DNA of 64,000 nucleotides. It comes from Streptomyces sp. NRRL F-5123 (GTDB lineage: Bacteria > Actinomycetota > Actinomycetes > Streptomycetales > Streptomycetaceae). The translations under genes were made by a program, and so were the position numbers. The notes beneath the pieces were generated by a model. That model was not told the origin of the DNA and did no database searches. It saw only the letters and a list, made by a program, of their open reading frames with translations. The first letter of the stretch is position 1. The number at the start of each line of letters is the position of its first letter. The stretch covers positions 310,001 through 374,000 of the forward strand of contig NZ_JOHY01000002.1 in NCBI RefSeq assembly GCF_000721495.1. Reading direction: 5' to 3'. Positions 21,748-30,856 of the stretch are shown piece after piece.

Positions 21748-22392
21748 TCAGGCGGCGACGGGGGCCGGCCAGAGGGCGTCGATGGCCTGCTCTGCCTCGG
21801 AGAGGCTCTTGTCGGCGAGCGGGATCAGCTCGGCCATCGCCGGGTTGACCCGGGCGAGCGTCAGCTCGGCGGTGATGAAGCGTGGGACGAGGCCGGTCAG
21901 GGAGACGCCGTGCGGGAGCCACTGCTGGGCGTGGTCCCAGCCCTCGCGCGGGGTGCCGGGGGCGTAACCGCCGCCGCGGGACTCCACGACGACGAAGTCG
22001 CGGTCGCCGAGCAGGCCTTCCTGCGTCTCGGGGTGGACGGACAGGCCGACGGCGATCAGGTGGTCGACCCAGGACTTGACGCTGCTGGGCGCCCCCCAGT
22101 TGTAGACGGGCAGGCCGAACACCACGGTGTCGGCCGCGAGGACCTCGCCGACGACCTCCTGGCTCAGCGCCCAGGCCGCCGCCTGCTCGGGCGTCCGGTC
22201 GGCCTCCGGGACCGTCCCGGCGTGCACGGTCGCGGGGGTCAGGTGCGGCAGCGGGTGGTTGCCCAGGTCACGGTAGGTGACCGTGCCCTCGGGGTGAGCG
22301 GCACGCCACGCGGCCGCGGCGCGGGCGGTCAGCCGCCGACTGGTGGAGTTCTCGCCCTGGACGCTGGAGTCGATGTGCAGCAGGTGAGGCAT
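21748..22392 (-). CDS. azoR: FMN-dependent NAD(P)H azoreductase/quinone reductase
   Basis: Flavodoxin-fold two-electron reductase of the AzoR family, 214 residues. It has the N-terminal HIDSSVQGENSTSRRL phosphate-binding loop (about 6-21), the FMN/isoalloxazine motif LPVYNWGAPSSVKSWVDHL (about 94-112) and a GGGYAPGTPREGWDH loop (about 144-158). It reduces quinones or azo compounds and protects against electrophile stress. It is divergently transcribed from a MarR gene 85 bases away, the usual arrangement in which a thiol-sensing MarR represses an azoreductase. Confidence 0.92.
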   Translation of the reverse strand: MPHLLHIDSSVQGENSTSRRLTARAAAAWRAAHPEGTVTYRDLGNHPLPHLTPATVHAGTVPEADRTPEQAAAWALSQEVVGEVLAADTVVFGLPVYNWGAPSSVKSWVDHLIAVGLSVHPETQEGLLGDRDFVVVESRGGGYAPGTPREGWDHAQQWLPHGVSLTGLVPRFITAELTLARVNPAMAELIPLADKSLSEAEQAIDALWPAPVAA

Positions 22393-22393
22393 C

Positions 22394-22432
22394 TCGTTGG
22401 CCCTCTCTCATTGATTTGTCTTACGCCAACGA
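22394..22432. promoter_or_regulatory. Candidate operator between azoR and marR
   Basis: TCGTTGGC (22394-22401) and GCCAACGA (22425-22432) form an 8-base inverted repeat spaced by 23 bases in the 85-base divergent gap. The intervening and following bases are comparatively AT-rich (TTTATAGC at 22433-22440). A MarR binding role is inferred. Confidence 0.4.
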
Positions 22433-22477
22433 TTTATAGCACGACACGATTCCCGCATGTCGAGATAGACTTCGTGA

Positions 22478-23008
22478 ATGACCTCCCTGCCCGTGCTGAA
22501 CCAGCCGCCGCGGCGGTCGGGCGCGCTGCTCGACCACGTCGCGCGGCGCATGCGGCTGCACGCGGAGGGGGTGCTCGCGCCTCTCGGGTTGCGGCCGCGG
22601 CATCTGGTGGCGCTCACGGTGCTGCGCGACCAGGGCGGCAGCACCCAGCAGGCCCTCGCGACGACGCTGATGATGGATCGCGCCACGGTGGTCGGCCTGC
22701 TCAACGAGCTGGAGAGCGACGGGCTGATCGAGCGGCAGCGCTCCCCCGAGGACCGCAGGCGGCACATCGTGCGGCTGACCGCGCGGGGGACGCGCGTGCT
22801 GGTCAAGGCGGAGCTGTCGCTCGCCGGGGTCGAGGACGAGGTGCTGTGCGCGCTGGACGCCGACCAGCGGAACACCCTCTACGAGCTGCTGCTGCTCGCC
22901 GCCTCCGGATCGCTGCCCGCCTGTGACGCCGCGGCGCACGGGCCGGCGGGCGACGGCTGCGACCCCGCGGAGGACGACGGCGGCTGCGCCCCGGCGGCCG
23001 GCTGCTGA
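22478..23008 (+). CDS. MarR-family regulator with cysteine-rich C-terminus
   Basis: 176 residues. The winged helix-turn-helix core is clear (LAPLGLRPRHLVALTVLRDQ, QQALATTLMMDRATVVGLLN, SDGLIERQRSPEDRRRHIV). Beyond the last dimerisation helix there is a 30-residue Gly/Ala/Asp-rich tail containing four cysteines (CDAAAHG, GDGCDPAE, GGCAPAAGC), which is unusual and could be a thiol switch or metal site. Divergent from azoR, so it probably represses azoR and itself and is released by quinones or diazo compounds. Confidence 0.9.
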   Translation: MTSLPVLNQPPRRSGALLDHVARRMRLHAEGVLAPLGLRPRHLVALTVLRDQGGSTQQALATTLMMDRATVVGLLNELESDGLIERQRSPEDRRRHIVRLTARGTRVLVKAELSLAGVEDEVLCALDADQRNTLYELLLLAASGSLPACDAAAHGPAGDGCDPAEDDGGCAPAAGC

Positions 23009-23055
23009 TACGCACCCGGTGCGCTGGGCCGCAGGTGCGACACAATCGGGGCGTG

Positions 23056-26000
23056 ATGTTCGGCATCCTCGGTACGACGCGAGCCCTGGGCGCGGACGGC
23101 GCCGAACTGGCGCTGGGCGGCCCGCGGCGGCGCGCGCTGCTCGCGGTGCTGCTGCTCGACGCCGGGCGGCTCGTCGGCACCGAGCGCCTGATCGACGCGC
23201 TGTACGGGGAGGAGCCGCCGGTCGGCGCGGCCAACGCACTGCAATCGCAGGTCTCCCGGCTGCGGCAGGTGCTGCCCGTCCCGGTCGAGGGCCACCCCGC
23301 GGGCTACCGGCTCGCCGCCGCGCCCGACCAGGTGGACGCGCACTGCTTCCAGCAGCTCAGCGCGCAGGGCCGGGAGGCGCTGCTCGCCGGCCGACCCGCC
23401 CTGGCCGCCGAGGTGTTGCGGGAGGCCCTCGCGCTGTGGCGCGGCCCTGCGCTCGCCGACGTCGGTGACGCGCCCTTCGCCGCTGCGCAGGTCGCCCGGC
23501 TGGAGGAGTTGCGCACCGGTGCGGTGGAGGATTGCGCCGAGGCCGATCTCGCGCTCGGCCGGCACCGCTCGCTGGTCGCCGAGCTGGGAGCGGCGGTCGC
23601 GGCCCACCCGCTGCGGGAGCGGCTGCGCGGCCAGCTGATGCGGGCGCTGTACGGCAGTGGGCGGCAGAGCGAGGCGCTGGAGGCGTACGAGGACGCCCGG
23701 CGCGAGCTGGCCGAGTCCCTCGGCGCGGACCCCGGGCCCGAACTGGCCGCCGTGCACCTGGCGATCCTCCGCGGTGAGCCCCTCGACACCCCGGCGGACG
23801 TTGTTCCACGTGAAACAGCGGAAAACACCTCCAGCCAGGATGTTCCACGTGAAACGCCGTCAGTCACCGGTTCCTCGGGACCAGTCCGGTCCGCGGCGCA
23901 GGCCCCTCCCGCAGCTCCGCCCTCCACCGCACCCGCAGCCGCACCCGCGCCCGTATCCGCGCCGGACGCGTACCCACTGCCTGCCGCCCAGCACGATCTG
24001 CCGGCCCAGCTCACCAGCTTCGTCGGCCGCGGCGAGGAACTGTCGGCGCTCGGCGAGGCGTTGGCACGGAGGCGGCTTGTGACCCTCATCGGTCCGGGCG
24101 GCGCGGGCAAGACCCGCCTCGCGGTGCAGGCGGCCGGCCGCCATCCGCACGACGCCTGCTTCGTGGACCTGACCGGCGTGACCGACGGGGCCGAGGTCCC
24201 GCAGGCCGTCCTCGGCGCCCTCGGCCTGCGCGACGCGGGCCTGCTCCCGCCTGCGGGCCACACCGGCCCCACGGGTGCCGCCACCGGGACGGGCGCCGCC
24301 GACCTCGCGGCCCGGATCGCCGCGGCCCTCGCCGACCGGCCGCTGCTGCTGGTGCTGGACAACTGCGAGCACGTGGTGGCCGAGGCCGCAGCGCTCGCCG
24401 AGCGGCTACTCGGCGCCTCTCCGCACCTGCGGATCCTGGCCACCAGCCGGGAGGCCCTCGGCATCACGGCCGAGACGCTGTGCCCGGTCCCCACGCTCGC
24501 CCTGCCGCGGCCCGGCAGCGACCGCGACCAGGTGCTCGCCTCCCCCGCGGTGCGCCTCTTCGCCGAGCGCGCGGCAGCCGTCAGCCCCGGCTTCGACCTG
24601 GGCGCCGACCCGGCCACCGCCGACACCGTGCTGCGGCTGTGCACCGCCCTCGACGGGCTGCCGCTGGCCATCGAACTGGCCGCCGCCCGGCTGCGCACGC
24701 TGCCCGTCACCGAGATCGCGGCCCGGCTCGGTGCGCTGCCCTCGGACACCGCCTCCTACAGCCTCGGGCCGCGGCCCGACGTGCTCTTCCGGCTGTTGTC
24801 GCGCGGCAGCCGGACCGCCCAGCCGCGGCAGCGCACGCTGCGCGGGGTCGTCGAATGGAGCTGGGAGCTGCTGCCGGAGGACGAGCGGGCCGTGCTGCGC
24901 CGCGCCTCGGTCTTCGCGGGCGGCTGGACGCCGGCGGCCGCCGAGGCGGTGTGCGCCGACGGCGACAGCGCCGCAGGCATCGAGCCCGAGGACATGCTCG
25001 ACCTGATGGCCGCGCTGGTCGAGAAGTCGCTGGTGGTGGCCCAGCACACGGACGGGCCCGGCGGCGTCCGCTACCGGATGCTGGAATCCATCCGCGCCTA
25101 CGGCGCCGAGCGGCTCGCCGAGGCGGGCGAGACGGAGCGGACCCACCGCGCGCATGCCGCGTACTTCCTCGGCTTCGCGCTCGCCGCCGACCCCCATCTG
25201 CGCGGCGCCGGCCAGCTGGAGTGGCTGCGGCTGCTCTCCGACGAGCGTGACAACCTCCAGGCCGCCCTGCACCGCACCCTCGACGCCGGCGACATCCCCG
25301 GCGCCATGCGGCTGATCGCCGCGCTCTCCTCCTACTGGCTGCTGCGCGGCGTGCGGTACGAAGGCGTCGGCCCCGCCCGGCAGGTGCTGGCCGCCCTCGG
25401 GCCGCACGCTCCCGAGGGCATGGAGGAGGAGTACGCCCTGTGCGTGCTCGCCGTCGTGAGCGCGCTGAGCGACCCTTCCGGCTACACCGCGCACGTGGCC
25501 GAGGCCACCAGGATCGTCGAGGGCTTCTTCCGGGTGGCCATCCGCTTCCCCGTCCTCACGCTGCTGTGGGCGCCCTTCGCCGGGGCGCCCTCCGCCGATT
25601 CGGGTGACCTGGCCAAGGCGGAGGAGCGGCTCGCCTCCCGCAACGACCCCTGGTACGACGCGCTGGGACGGCTCGGGAACGGCTTCCAGGCGTGGCTGAC
25701 CCATCGCGACCAGGACACCGCCCGCGAAGCCTGCGAGAACGCCCTTGCGGGCTTCCGCCGGCAGGGCGACCGCTGGGGCATGATCACTTGCCTGCATCTG
25801 CTCGCCGACCTCGCCGACCACGCGGGGGACCTGCACAGGGCCGTGGCGCTGCACGAGGAGGCGCTGGTACTCGCGGAGGAGCTGGACTCGGCCCTCGACG
25901 TCTCGGAGCTGCTCACCAACCGCGCCGCCTACCGGCTGCGGGCGGGGGACCTCGCGGGCGCCGAGGCCGACTGCGAGCGGGCTCTCGCGCTCTCCCGGCG

Positions 26001-26511
26001 CTCCGGCGCCCCGGAGGGACTGGCCTCGGCGCACCGGGGCCTGGCCGATGTCGCGCGGCTGCGCGGCGATCTGCCGGGCGCCCGGGTGCTGGCCGAGCAG
26101 GCGCTCGCCGAATGCCCCACCGGCTGGTTCTCCAGCAACGCGATCCGTACCGGGATACAGGTGGCCCGTGTCCGTGTCGCAGTGGCCGCGGGCGACGCGG
26201 ACGGCGCGCGGGCCCCGCTGCGGGACGCGGTCACCTTCGACCCCGACGTGCTGCGGATGGCCGCGGAGACCGCCGCGACCGCCGCCGAGGCCGCCGCCGC
26301 CCTCGCGCTGCTCGACGGCGACCCACGGCAGGCCGCCGCGCTGCTCGGGGCCGCCGAGGCGCTGCGCGGCGGCCCCGGCACCGGGCCGGACAGCACCGGC
26401 GTCCTGGAGGACGTCCGCGCCGCGCTGGGCGACACGGACCGCCCGCAGGAGGCGCCTGTCGACCGGAACGCCGCCGTCGAGCTCCTGACCTCGTACGTCG
26501 GCCGCGGCTGA
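23056..26511 (+). CDS. BTAD/SARP-type regulator with NTPase and TPR domains (AfsR-like)
   Basis: 1151 residues. An OmpR-like winged helix (residues 1-90: FGILGTTRALGADG, LLLDAGRLVGTERLIDALYG) is followed by a bacterial transcriptional activation domain (about 95-245: WRGPALADVGDAPF, RRELAESLGADPGPELAAVH). A Pro/Ala linker (about 248-310) leads to an NB-ARC-like NTPase with Walker A GPGGAGKTR (about 347) and Walker B LLLVLDNCEH (about 432), then a helical TPR region to the end. Starts are ATG 23056 or the adjacent GTG 23053. Two parS-like sites lie in the linker and encode VPRET twice. The MFS exporter 102 bases downstream is a probable target. Related proteins activate antibiotic clusters, but no biosynthetic genes are visible here. 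Confidence 0.92.
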   Translation: MFGILGTTRALGADGAELALGGPRRRALLAVLLLDAGRLVGTERLIDALYGEEPPVGAANALQSQVSRLRQVLPVPVEGHPAGYRLAAAPDQVDAHCFQQLSAQGREALLAGRPALAAEVLREALALWRGPALADVGDAPFAAAQVARLEELRTGAVEDCAEADLALGRHRSLVAELGAAVAAHPLRERLRGQLMRALYGSGRQSEALEAYEDARRELAESLGADPGPELAAVHLAILRGEPLDTPADVVPRETAENTSSQDVPRETPSVTGSSGPVRSAAQAPPAAPPSTAPAAAPAPVSAPDAYPLPAAQHDLPAQLTSFVGRGEELSALGEALARRRLVTLIGPGGAGKTRLAVQAAGRHPHDACFVDLTGVTDGAEVPQAVLGALGLRDAGLLPPAGHTGPTGAATGTGAADLAARIAAALADRPLLLVLDNCEHVVAEAAALAERLLGASPHLRILATSREALGITAETLCPVPTLALPRPGSDRDQVLASPAVRLFAERAAAVSPGFDLGADPATADTVLRLCTALDGLPLAIELAAARLRTLPVTEIAARLGALPSDTASYSLGPRPDVLFRLLSRGSRTAQPRQRTLRGVVEWSWELLPEDERAVLRRASVFAGGWTPAAAEAVCADGDSAAGIEPEDMLDLMAALVEKSLVVAQHTDGPGGVRYRMLESIRAYGAERLAEAGETERTHRAHAAYFLGFALAADPHLRGAGQLEWLRLLSDERDNLQAALHRTLDAGDIPGAMRLIAALSSYWLLRGVRYEGVGPARQVLAALGPHAPEGMEEEYALCVLAVVSALSDPSGYTAHVAEATRIVEGFFRVAIRFPVLTLLWAPFAGAPSADSGDLAKAEERLASRNDPWYDALGRLGNGFQAWLTHRDQDTAREACENALAGFRRQGDRWGMITCLHLLADLADHAGDLHRAVALHEEALVLAEELDSALDVSELLTNRAAYRLRAGDLAGAEADCERALALSRRSGAPEGLASAHRGLADVARLRGDLPGARVLAEQALAECPTGWFSSNAIRTGIQVARVRVAVAAGDADGARAPLRDAVTFDPDVLRMAAETAATAAEAAAALALLDGDPRQAAALLGAAEALRGGPGTGPDSTGVLEDVRAALGDTDRPQEAPVDRNAAVELLTSYVGRG
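23802..23856. promoter_or_regulatory. Two parS-like sites inside a regulator gene
   Basis: TGTTCCACGTGAAACA (23802-23817) differs from the parS consensus by one base. TGTTCCACGTGAAACG (23841-23856) differs by two, the second being the outermost base. They are 39 bases apart in the low-complexity linker of the BTAD regulator, about 23 kb from parA. Streptomyces chromosomes carry many parS sites spread around oriC. Confidence 0.75.
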
Positions 26512-26612
26512 CCTGTGCGCGCCGCGCGCACAGGGACCCGGTGCGCGCGCGGTGCGTGAGCGGTGCGCGGACGGTCAGCCGCCGGTCAGCGGCGCCCCGC
26601 AGGCTGCCGTGC

Positions 26613-28181
26613 ATGACGAAGACATCGACGCACGACACCGCCGGCGCGACGGGCGCCGCCGACCGCGACGGGCGGCGCTGGGCCGTCCTGGCCATCTGCA
26701 GCGTCGCCTCCGCGCTGCTCGGCATCGACACCAGCGTGCTCAACTACGCCGTGCCCTCGCTCAGCGCGCAGCTCGCGCCGTCCGCGACCCAACTGCTGTG
26801 GATCGTGGACGTCTACGGCTTCGTGCTCGGCGGCCTGCTCATCGTGATGGGCAACATCGGCGACCGGATAGGCCGCAAGAAGCTGCTGCTGATCGGGGTG
26901 ACCGGTTTCGGCGCCGCCTCCGCGCTCACCGCCTACGCCGGAAGCCCGGAGATGCTCATCGCCGCCCGTGCGCTGCTGGGCCTCTTCGGCGCCACGATCA
27001 TGCCCTCCACGCTCTCCCTGGTGCGGTCGGTCTTCACCGACCCGAAGGAGCGCACCACCGCGGTGGGCATCAGCGGCGGGGTGGCCGCGGCCAGCTTCGC
27101 GCTCGGCCCGGTCGTCGGCGGCCTGCTGCTGGACCACTTCTGGTGGGGCTCGGTCTTCCTGGTCAACGTGCCGGTGATGGCGCTGGTGCTGGCCCTGGGC
27201 GTGGTCGTGCTGCCGGAGAGCCGCAATCCGAAGCCGGGGCGGCTGGACTGGATCAGCGTGCCGCTGTCGGTGCTGGGCATGTTCGGCGTGATCTACGCGA
27301 TCAAGACCGCGGCCCGCGACGGGGTCGCCGAGCCCTCGGTGTGGATCGCCGCCGGCCTGGGGGCCGCGCTGCTCCTCGCCTTCCTCCGCCGCCAGGGCAG
27401 GCTCGCCGAACCGCTGCTGGACCTGCGCCTCTTCCGCAACGCGGCCTTCTCCGGCGCGATCGGCGCCAACGTCGTGACGATGTTCGCCTCGACGGTGCTC
27501 TCCCTCGGCTTCTCGCTGTACTTCCAGGAGGTGCGCGGCTGGTCGCCGCTGACCGCGGGCCTCGCCGTGCTGCCCGGCCCGCTGGCCGCCGCGCTGGTCG
27601 CACCCGCCGCCGGCGCGCTGATCCCGCTCATCGGCCGGGCCCGTACGGTGGCCGCCGGGCTGGTGCTGATGGGACTCAGCACGGCGGGCCTGGGCCTGGC
27701 CACCCAGCACAGCGCGTACTGGGAGCTGCTGCCCGTGGTGATCGTCAACGGCGCGGGCCTGATGCTCACCTTCGCGGTGACCGCCGACACCATCCTCGCC
27801 AGCGCACCGGCGACCCGCACCGGCGCCGCCGCGGCAACCTCGGAGACCGCGATGGAGCTGGGCGGCGCGCTCGGCATCGCGATCCTCGGCTCGGTGCTCA
27901 ACGCCTACTACCGCAGCGGCCTGACGCTGCCGTCCGGGCTGACGGCCGACCAGACCGGCGCGGCCCGCGAGTCGGTGAGCGGCGGTGTGGCGACCGGCAC
28001 GCAGCTGACCGGCGGGCTCGGACACCAGGTCGTCCAGGCGGCCAGGGACGCCTTCACCGACAGCCTGCACGTCACGACCCTGATCGGCGGCGGCCTGATG
28101 CTCGCCGGTGCGGTCGCCGCGCTCATCACCCTGCGCAAGGTGCCCGCGGTGCTGCTGGACCCGGAGCCCGCGACCGCCTGA
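26613..28181 (+). CDS. MFS drug exporter, DHA2 (14-helix) family
   Basis: 522 residues with about 14 predicted membrane helices. Motif A is GNIGDRIGRKKLLLIG (about 80-95), and the helix-5 motif C-like ISGGVAAASFALGPVVGG (about 153-170) marks drug/H+ antiporters. LDWISVPLSVLGMFG and helices 7-8 between the two halves fit the DHA2 architecture of actinorhodin-, tetracenomycin- or methylenomycin-type exporters. The substrate cannot be deduced. It lies downstream of the AfsR-like regulator on the same strand and may be co-regulated. The ATG at 26613 has no strong ribosome-binding site. Confidence 0.93.
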   Translation: MTKTSTHDTAGATGAADRDGRRWAVLAICSVASALLGIDTSVLNYAVPSLSAQLAPSATQLLWIVDVYGFVLGGLLIVMGNIGDRIGRKKLLLIGVTGFGAASALTAYAGSPEMLIAARALLGLFGATIMPSTLSLVRSVFTDPKERTTAVGISGGVAAASFALGPVVGGLLLDHFWWGSVFLVNVPVMALVLALGVVVLPESRNPKPGRLDWISVPLSVLGMFGVIYAIKTAARDGVAEPSVWIAAGLGAALLLAFLRRQGRLAEPLLDLRLFRNAAFSGAIGANVVTMFASTVLSLGFSLYFQEVRGWSPLTAGLAVLPGPLAAALVAPAAGALIPLIGRARTVAAGLVLMGLSTAGLGLATQHSAYWELLPVVIVNGAGLMLTFAVTADTILASAPATRTGAAAATSETAMELGGALGIAILGSVLNAYYRSGLTLPSGLTADQTGAARESVSGGVATGTQLTGGLGHQVVQAARDAFTDSLHVTTLIGGGLMLAGAVAALITLRKVPAVLLDPEPATA

Positions 28182-28199
28182 CCGCCCGTACGACCCCGC

Positions 28200-28241
28200 G
28201 GAGCCCTGGCCCGCCCCTCGACAGGGGCGGGCCAGGGCTCC
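28200..28241. terminator. Bidirectional terminator after the MFS gene
   Basis: A perfect 19-base stem (28200-28218 with 28223-28241) and CGAC loop between convergent genes. Confidence 0.88.
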
Positions 28242-28250
28242 GCGACGTGC

Positions 28251-28282
28251 GCGCCGGGGCGGGGCGAACCCCGCCCCGGCGC
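28251..28282. terminator. Second stem-loop, convergent gene junction
   Basis: GCGCCGGGGCGGGG and its exact complement flank a CGAA tetraloop (14-base stem), ending 7 bases before the DUF5324 stop. It forms a back-to-back terminator pair with the preceding one. Confidence 0.8.
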
Positions 28283-28288
28283 GGCGCC

Positions 28289-29071
28289 CTACGCGCCCTC
28301 GGGCTTGTCGTCCTCGGACGGCGAGGACTCGGCGTCGGCGTCCGTACCCGCGGAGCCGTCGACGAGGTCGATATGCGCGCCGCTCTGGCCGTTGACCGAC
28401 GACGGCGGCCCGTCCAGCGGGTCGACGACGGTCAGGGTGCTGGTGCCGCTGATCGTCTCCTCGGGCGTCGGCGCCTCGGTGGCCTCGCCCGGCTCCACCA
28501 GCCACTCCGGGTCGGCCTGCGCGCTCCACCAGCGCCAGGCGGCGAAGACCGCGCCGCCCGCGGCCCCGGCCAGCAGCAGCGTGCGGAAGGCCCGCGCGGT
28601 CTGCTGACGCCGGATCCGCTTGCGGACCAGCCGGTCGATCTCGGCCGCGGTCACCTGGCCGCGCAGCGCGTGCAAGGCCGCGGTGCCGCGCACCATGGCC
28701 TCGGCGGTGACCGGTACGGCCACCGCCCGCGTCGCCGCGACCGCGGAGCTGACCCGCGGCACGGCGTAGTCGGTGGCCGTCCGCGCGCCCTGCGCGGTGC
28801 GCTTGGCGGCGGTCTCGACCGCTTCCGCGGCCTTCGGCGGCACCGCCGCCCAGGCCTGCTCGCGCGCCTGCTTCACCTGGGCGGCGAGCTTGGCGTCGTA
28901 GGCCCGGCGGGCGCACGCCCCCGCCTGCTGGGCGTAGACACCGGCCTGCTGTGCGTACCGCGCGGCCTCGTCCTTCGCGGTGTTCGCGTACGGCGCAGCC
29001 ACCTCCGCGGCGTGCCGCACGCTGTCCTTCGTCATGTCGGCCGCGTTGCGCACGCTGTCGATGCGGGTCAC
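28289..29071 (-). CDS. DUF5324 family protein
   Basis: 260 residues. It begins VTRIDSVRNAADMTKDSVRHAAEVAAPYA, the family signature, followed by a long Ala-rich amphipathic helical region up to about 120 and one membrane helix (AFRTLLLAGAAGGAVFAAWRWW, about 171-192). The C-terminal 65 residues are acidic and Pro/Ser/Thr-rich. The family is actinobacterial and of unknown function, normally adjacent to the peptidyl-prolyl isomerase and crgA. The GTG start at 29069-29071 is supported by GGAGG. Confidence 0.88.
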   Translation of the reverse strand: MTRIDSVRNAADMTKDSVRHAAEVAAPYANTAKDEAARYAQQAGVYAQQAGACARRAYDAKLAAQVKQAREQAWAAVPPKAAEAVETAAKRTAQGARTATDYAVPRVSSAVAATRAVAVPVTAEAMVRGTAALHALRGQVTAAEIDRLVRKRIRRQQTARAFRTLLLAGAAGGAVFAAWRWWSAQADPEWLVEPGEATEAPTPEETISGTSTLTVVDPLDGPPSSVNGQSGAHIDLVDGSAGTDADAESSPSEDDKPEGA

Positions 29072-29286
29072 AGGAACCTCCTCCTCGGTGGCGTACGGTT
29101 TTCGCCTTTCCATCCGGTTTGAAATCATGCCCTCCTACATCGCGTACGGCATGTGCGGACGGGCATACGGGTCAGTCGGCCCGGTTGCTGCGGAGCCGGC
29201 GGGCGCGGAGTGCGGGGGAAGGCCGCGCGGCGGTTCGCGCCGTGCGAGGATCAACCCCTGTCAGCGACGACTATGGAAGGTAGACC

Positions 29287-29817
29287 GTGGCCGAGGAGCT
29301 CTACGCCACCTTGAAGACCAACCAGGGCGACATCGTGATCCGGCTGCTGCCGAACCATGCCCCCAAGACCGTGGCCAATTTCGTCGGGCTCGCCGAGGGC
29401 ACCCGTGAGTGGACCGACCCGAACACCGGCCAGGCGTCGCACGACCGCCTCTACGACGGCACGGTCTTCCACCGGGTGATCTCCGGTTTCATGATCCAGG
29501 GCGGCGACCCGCTGGGGAACGGCACCGGGGGTCCCGGCTACAAGTTCGCCGACGAATTCCACCCGGACCTGGCCTTCACCAAGCCTTACCTGCTGGCGAT
29601 GGCCAACGCGGGCCCGGGGACCAACGGCTCGCAGTTCTTCATCACCGTGTCCGCGACCGCGTGGCTGACCGGCAAGCACACCATCTTCGGCGAGGTCGCC
29701 GACGACGCGAGCCGCAAGGTCGTGGACGCGATCGTGGGCAGCCCCACCAACCCGCGCACCGACCGTCCGCTGGAGGACGTGGTGATCGAGTCGGTCGTCG
29801 TCGAGAAGCGCGGCTGA
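29287..29817 (+). CDS. ppiA: Cyclophilin-type peptidyl-prolyl cis-trans isomerase
   Basis: Cytoplasmic cyclophilin (176 residues, no signal peptide) catalysing proline isomerisation. The catalytic stretch is complete: TVFHRVISGFMIQGGDPLGNG (Arg, Phe and Gln of the active site), YLLAMANAGPGTNGSQFFIT, and KHTIFGEV. Starts with GTG. A cyclophilin next to DUF5324, rhomboid and crgA is the Streptomyces gene order. Hairpins at about 29836-29860 and 29895-29924 separate it from the rhomboid gene. Confidence 0.96.
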   Translation: MAEELYATLKTNQGDIVIRLLPNHAPKTVANFVGLAEGTREWTDPNTGQASHDRLYDGTVFHRVISGFMIQGGDPLGNGTGGPGYKFADEFHPDLAFTKPYLLAMANAGPGTNGSQFFITVSATAWLTGKHTIFGEVADDASRKVVDAIVGSPTNPRTDRPLEDVVIESVVVEKRG

Positions 29818-29963
29818 CGTAGGCTGCGAGGTCTCCGGACGGCGCCCGGCGCCGTCCGGCGGACGGCGCCGGAATCACGACGGGAACACGGCGCCCCGCC
29901 CGCACGTCGGAAGAGCGGGCGGGGCGTTCGGCGCCAGGAGCGCCGCGACAGGGGAGTGGACTC

Positions 29964-30827
29964 ATGGTGGAGGACGGGCCGGTCTGCTGCTACCGGCACC
30001 CGGACCGGGAGACCGGCATACGCTGCACCCGGTGCGAGCGGCCGATCTGCCCGGAGTGCATGATCAGCGCCTCCGTCGGCTTCCAGTGCCCGGACTGCGT
30101 ACGGCGGGGCGCGTCCGCCCACACCCGGCAGCGCACGATCGCGGGCGGCGTGGTCGCCCAGGACCCCTTCCTCGTCACCAAGCTCCTCATCGCGCTCAAT
30201 GTCGCGGTCTACGCGCTGGAGCTCGCGGTCGGCCGCCGGATCGCCGACGACCTCGGGCTCGGCGCCGTCTGCCAGCCCAAGGGCCTCCCCGGTCGGCAGT
30301 GCGCGGGCGTCGCCGACGGCGAGTGGTACCGGATCATCACCTCCGCCTTCGTGCACGACCTCCCGCCCAACTTCACGCACATCCTCTTCAACATGCTGAC
30401 GCTGTGGTGGATCGGCGGACCGCTGGAGCGCACCCTCGGCCGCAGCCGCTATCTCGCGCTCTACCTGGTCTCGGCCCTGGCGGGCAGCGCCGCGGTGCTG
30501 CTGCTGGATCCGGGCGCGCTCACCTTCGGCGCCTCCGGGGCGCTCTACGGGCTCTTCGGCGCGACCGCGGTCTTCGTGAAGCGGCTCAACTACGACATGC
30601 GCCCGATCCTGATCCTGCTCGCGATCAACATCTTCTTCACCTTCACCTGGCCGCACGTGAGCTGGCAGGCGCATCTGGGCGGGCTGGTGGGCGGCACCGC
30701 GGTCGCCATAGCGATGTTCTACGCCCCGCGCGAGCGGCGGAACGCGGTGCAGTGGGGGACCACCGTCGGGGTGCTGGTGCTCTCACTGGTGCTGAGCGTG
30801 ATCGCTGTGGCCCAAGTCACGTCCTGA
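29964..30827 (+). CDS. Rhomboid intramembrane serine protease with N-terminal zinc finger
   Basis: 287 residues. An N-terminal B-box-like zinc-binding domain has paired cysteines/histidines (CCYRHPDRETGIRCTRCERP, CPECM, CPDCVRRG; residues 8-50). Six membrane helices follow. Rhomboid motifs are HILFNMLTLWWIGGPLE, the nucleophile in FGASGALYGLFGA (about 190-202) and the His in HVSWQAHLGGLVGG (about 230-243). The substrate is unknown. Position next to crgA is conserved. Confidence 0.95.
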   Translation: MVEDGPVCCYRHPDRETGIRCTRCERPICPECMISASVGFQCPDCVRRGASAHTRQRTIAGGVVAQDPFLVTKLLIALNVAVYALELAVGRRIADDLGLGAVCQPKGLPGRQCAGVADGEWYRIITSAFVHDLPPNFTHILFNMLTLWWIGGPLERTLGRSRYLALYLVSALAGSAAVLLLDPGALTFGASGALYGLFGATAVFVKRLNYDMRPILILLAINIFFTFTWPHVSWQAHLGGLVGGTAVAIAMFYAPRERRNAVQWGTTVGVLVLSLVLSVIAVAQVTS

Positions 30828-30856
30828 CGCCCGTAACCGCCGCCGTTGATCACACG

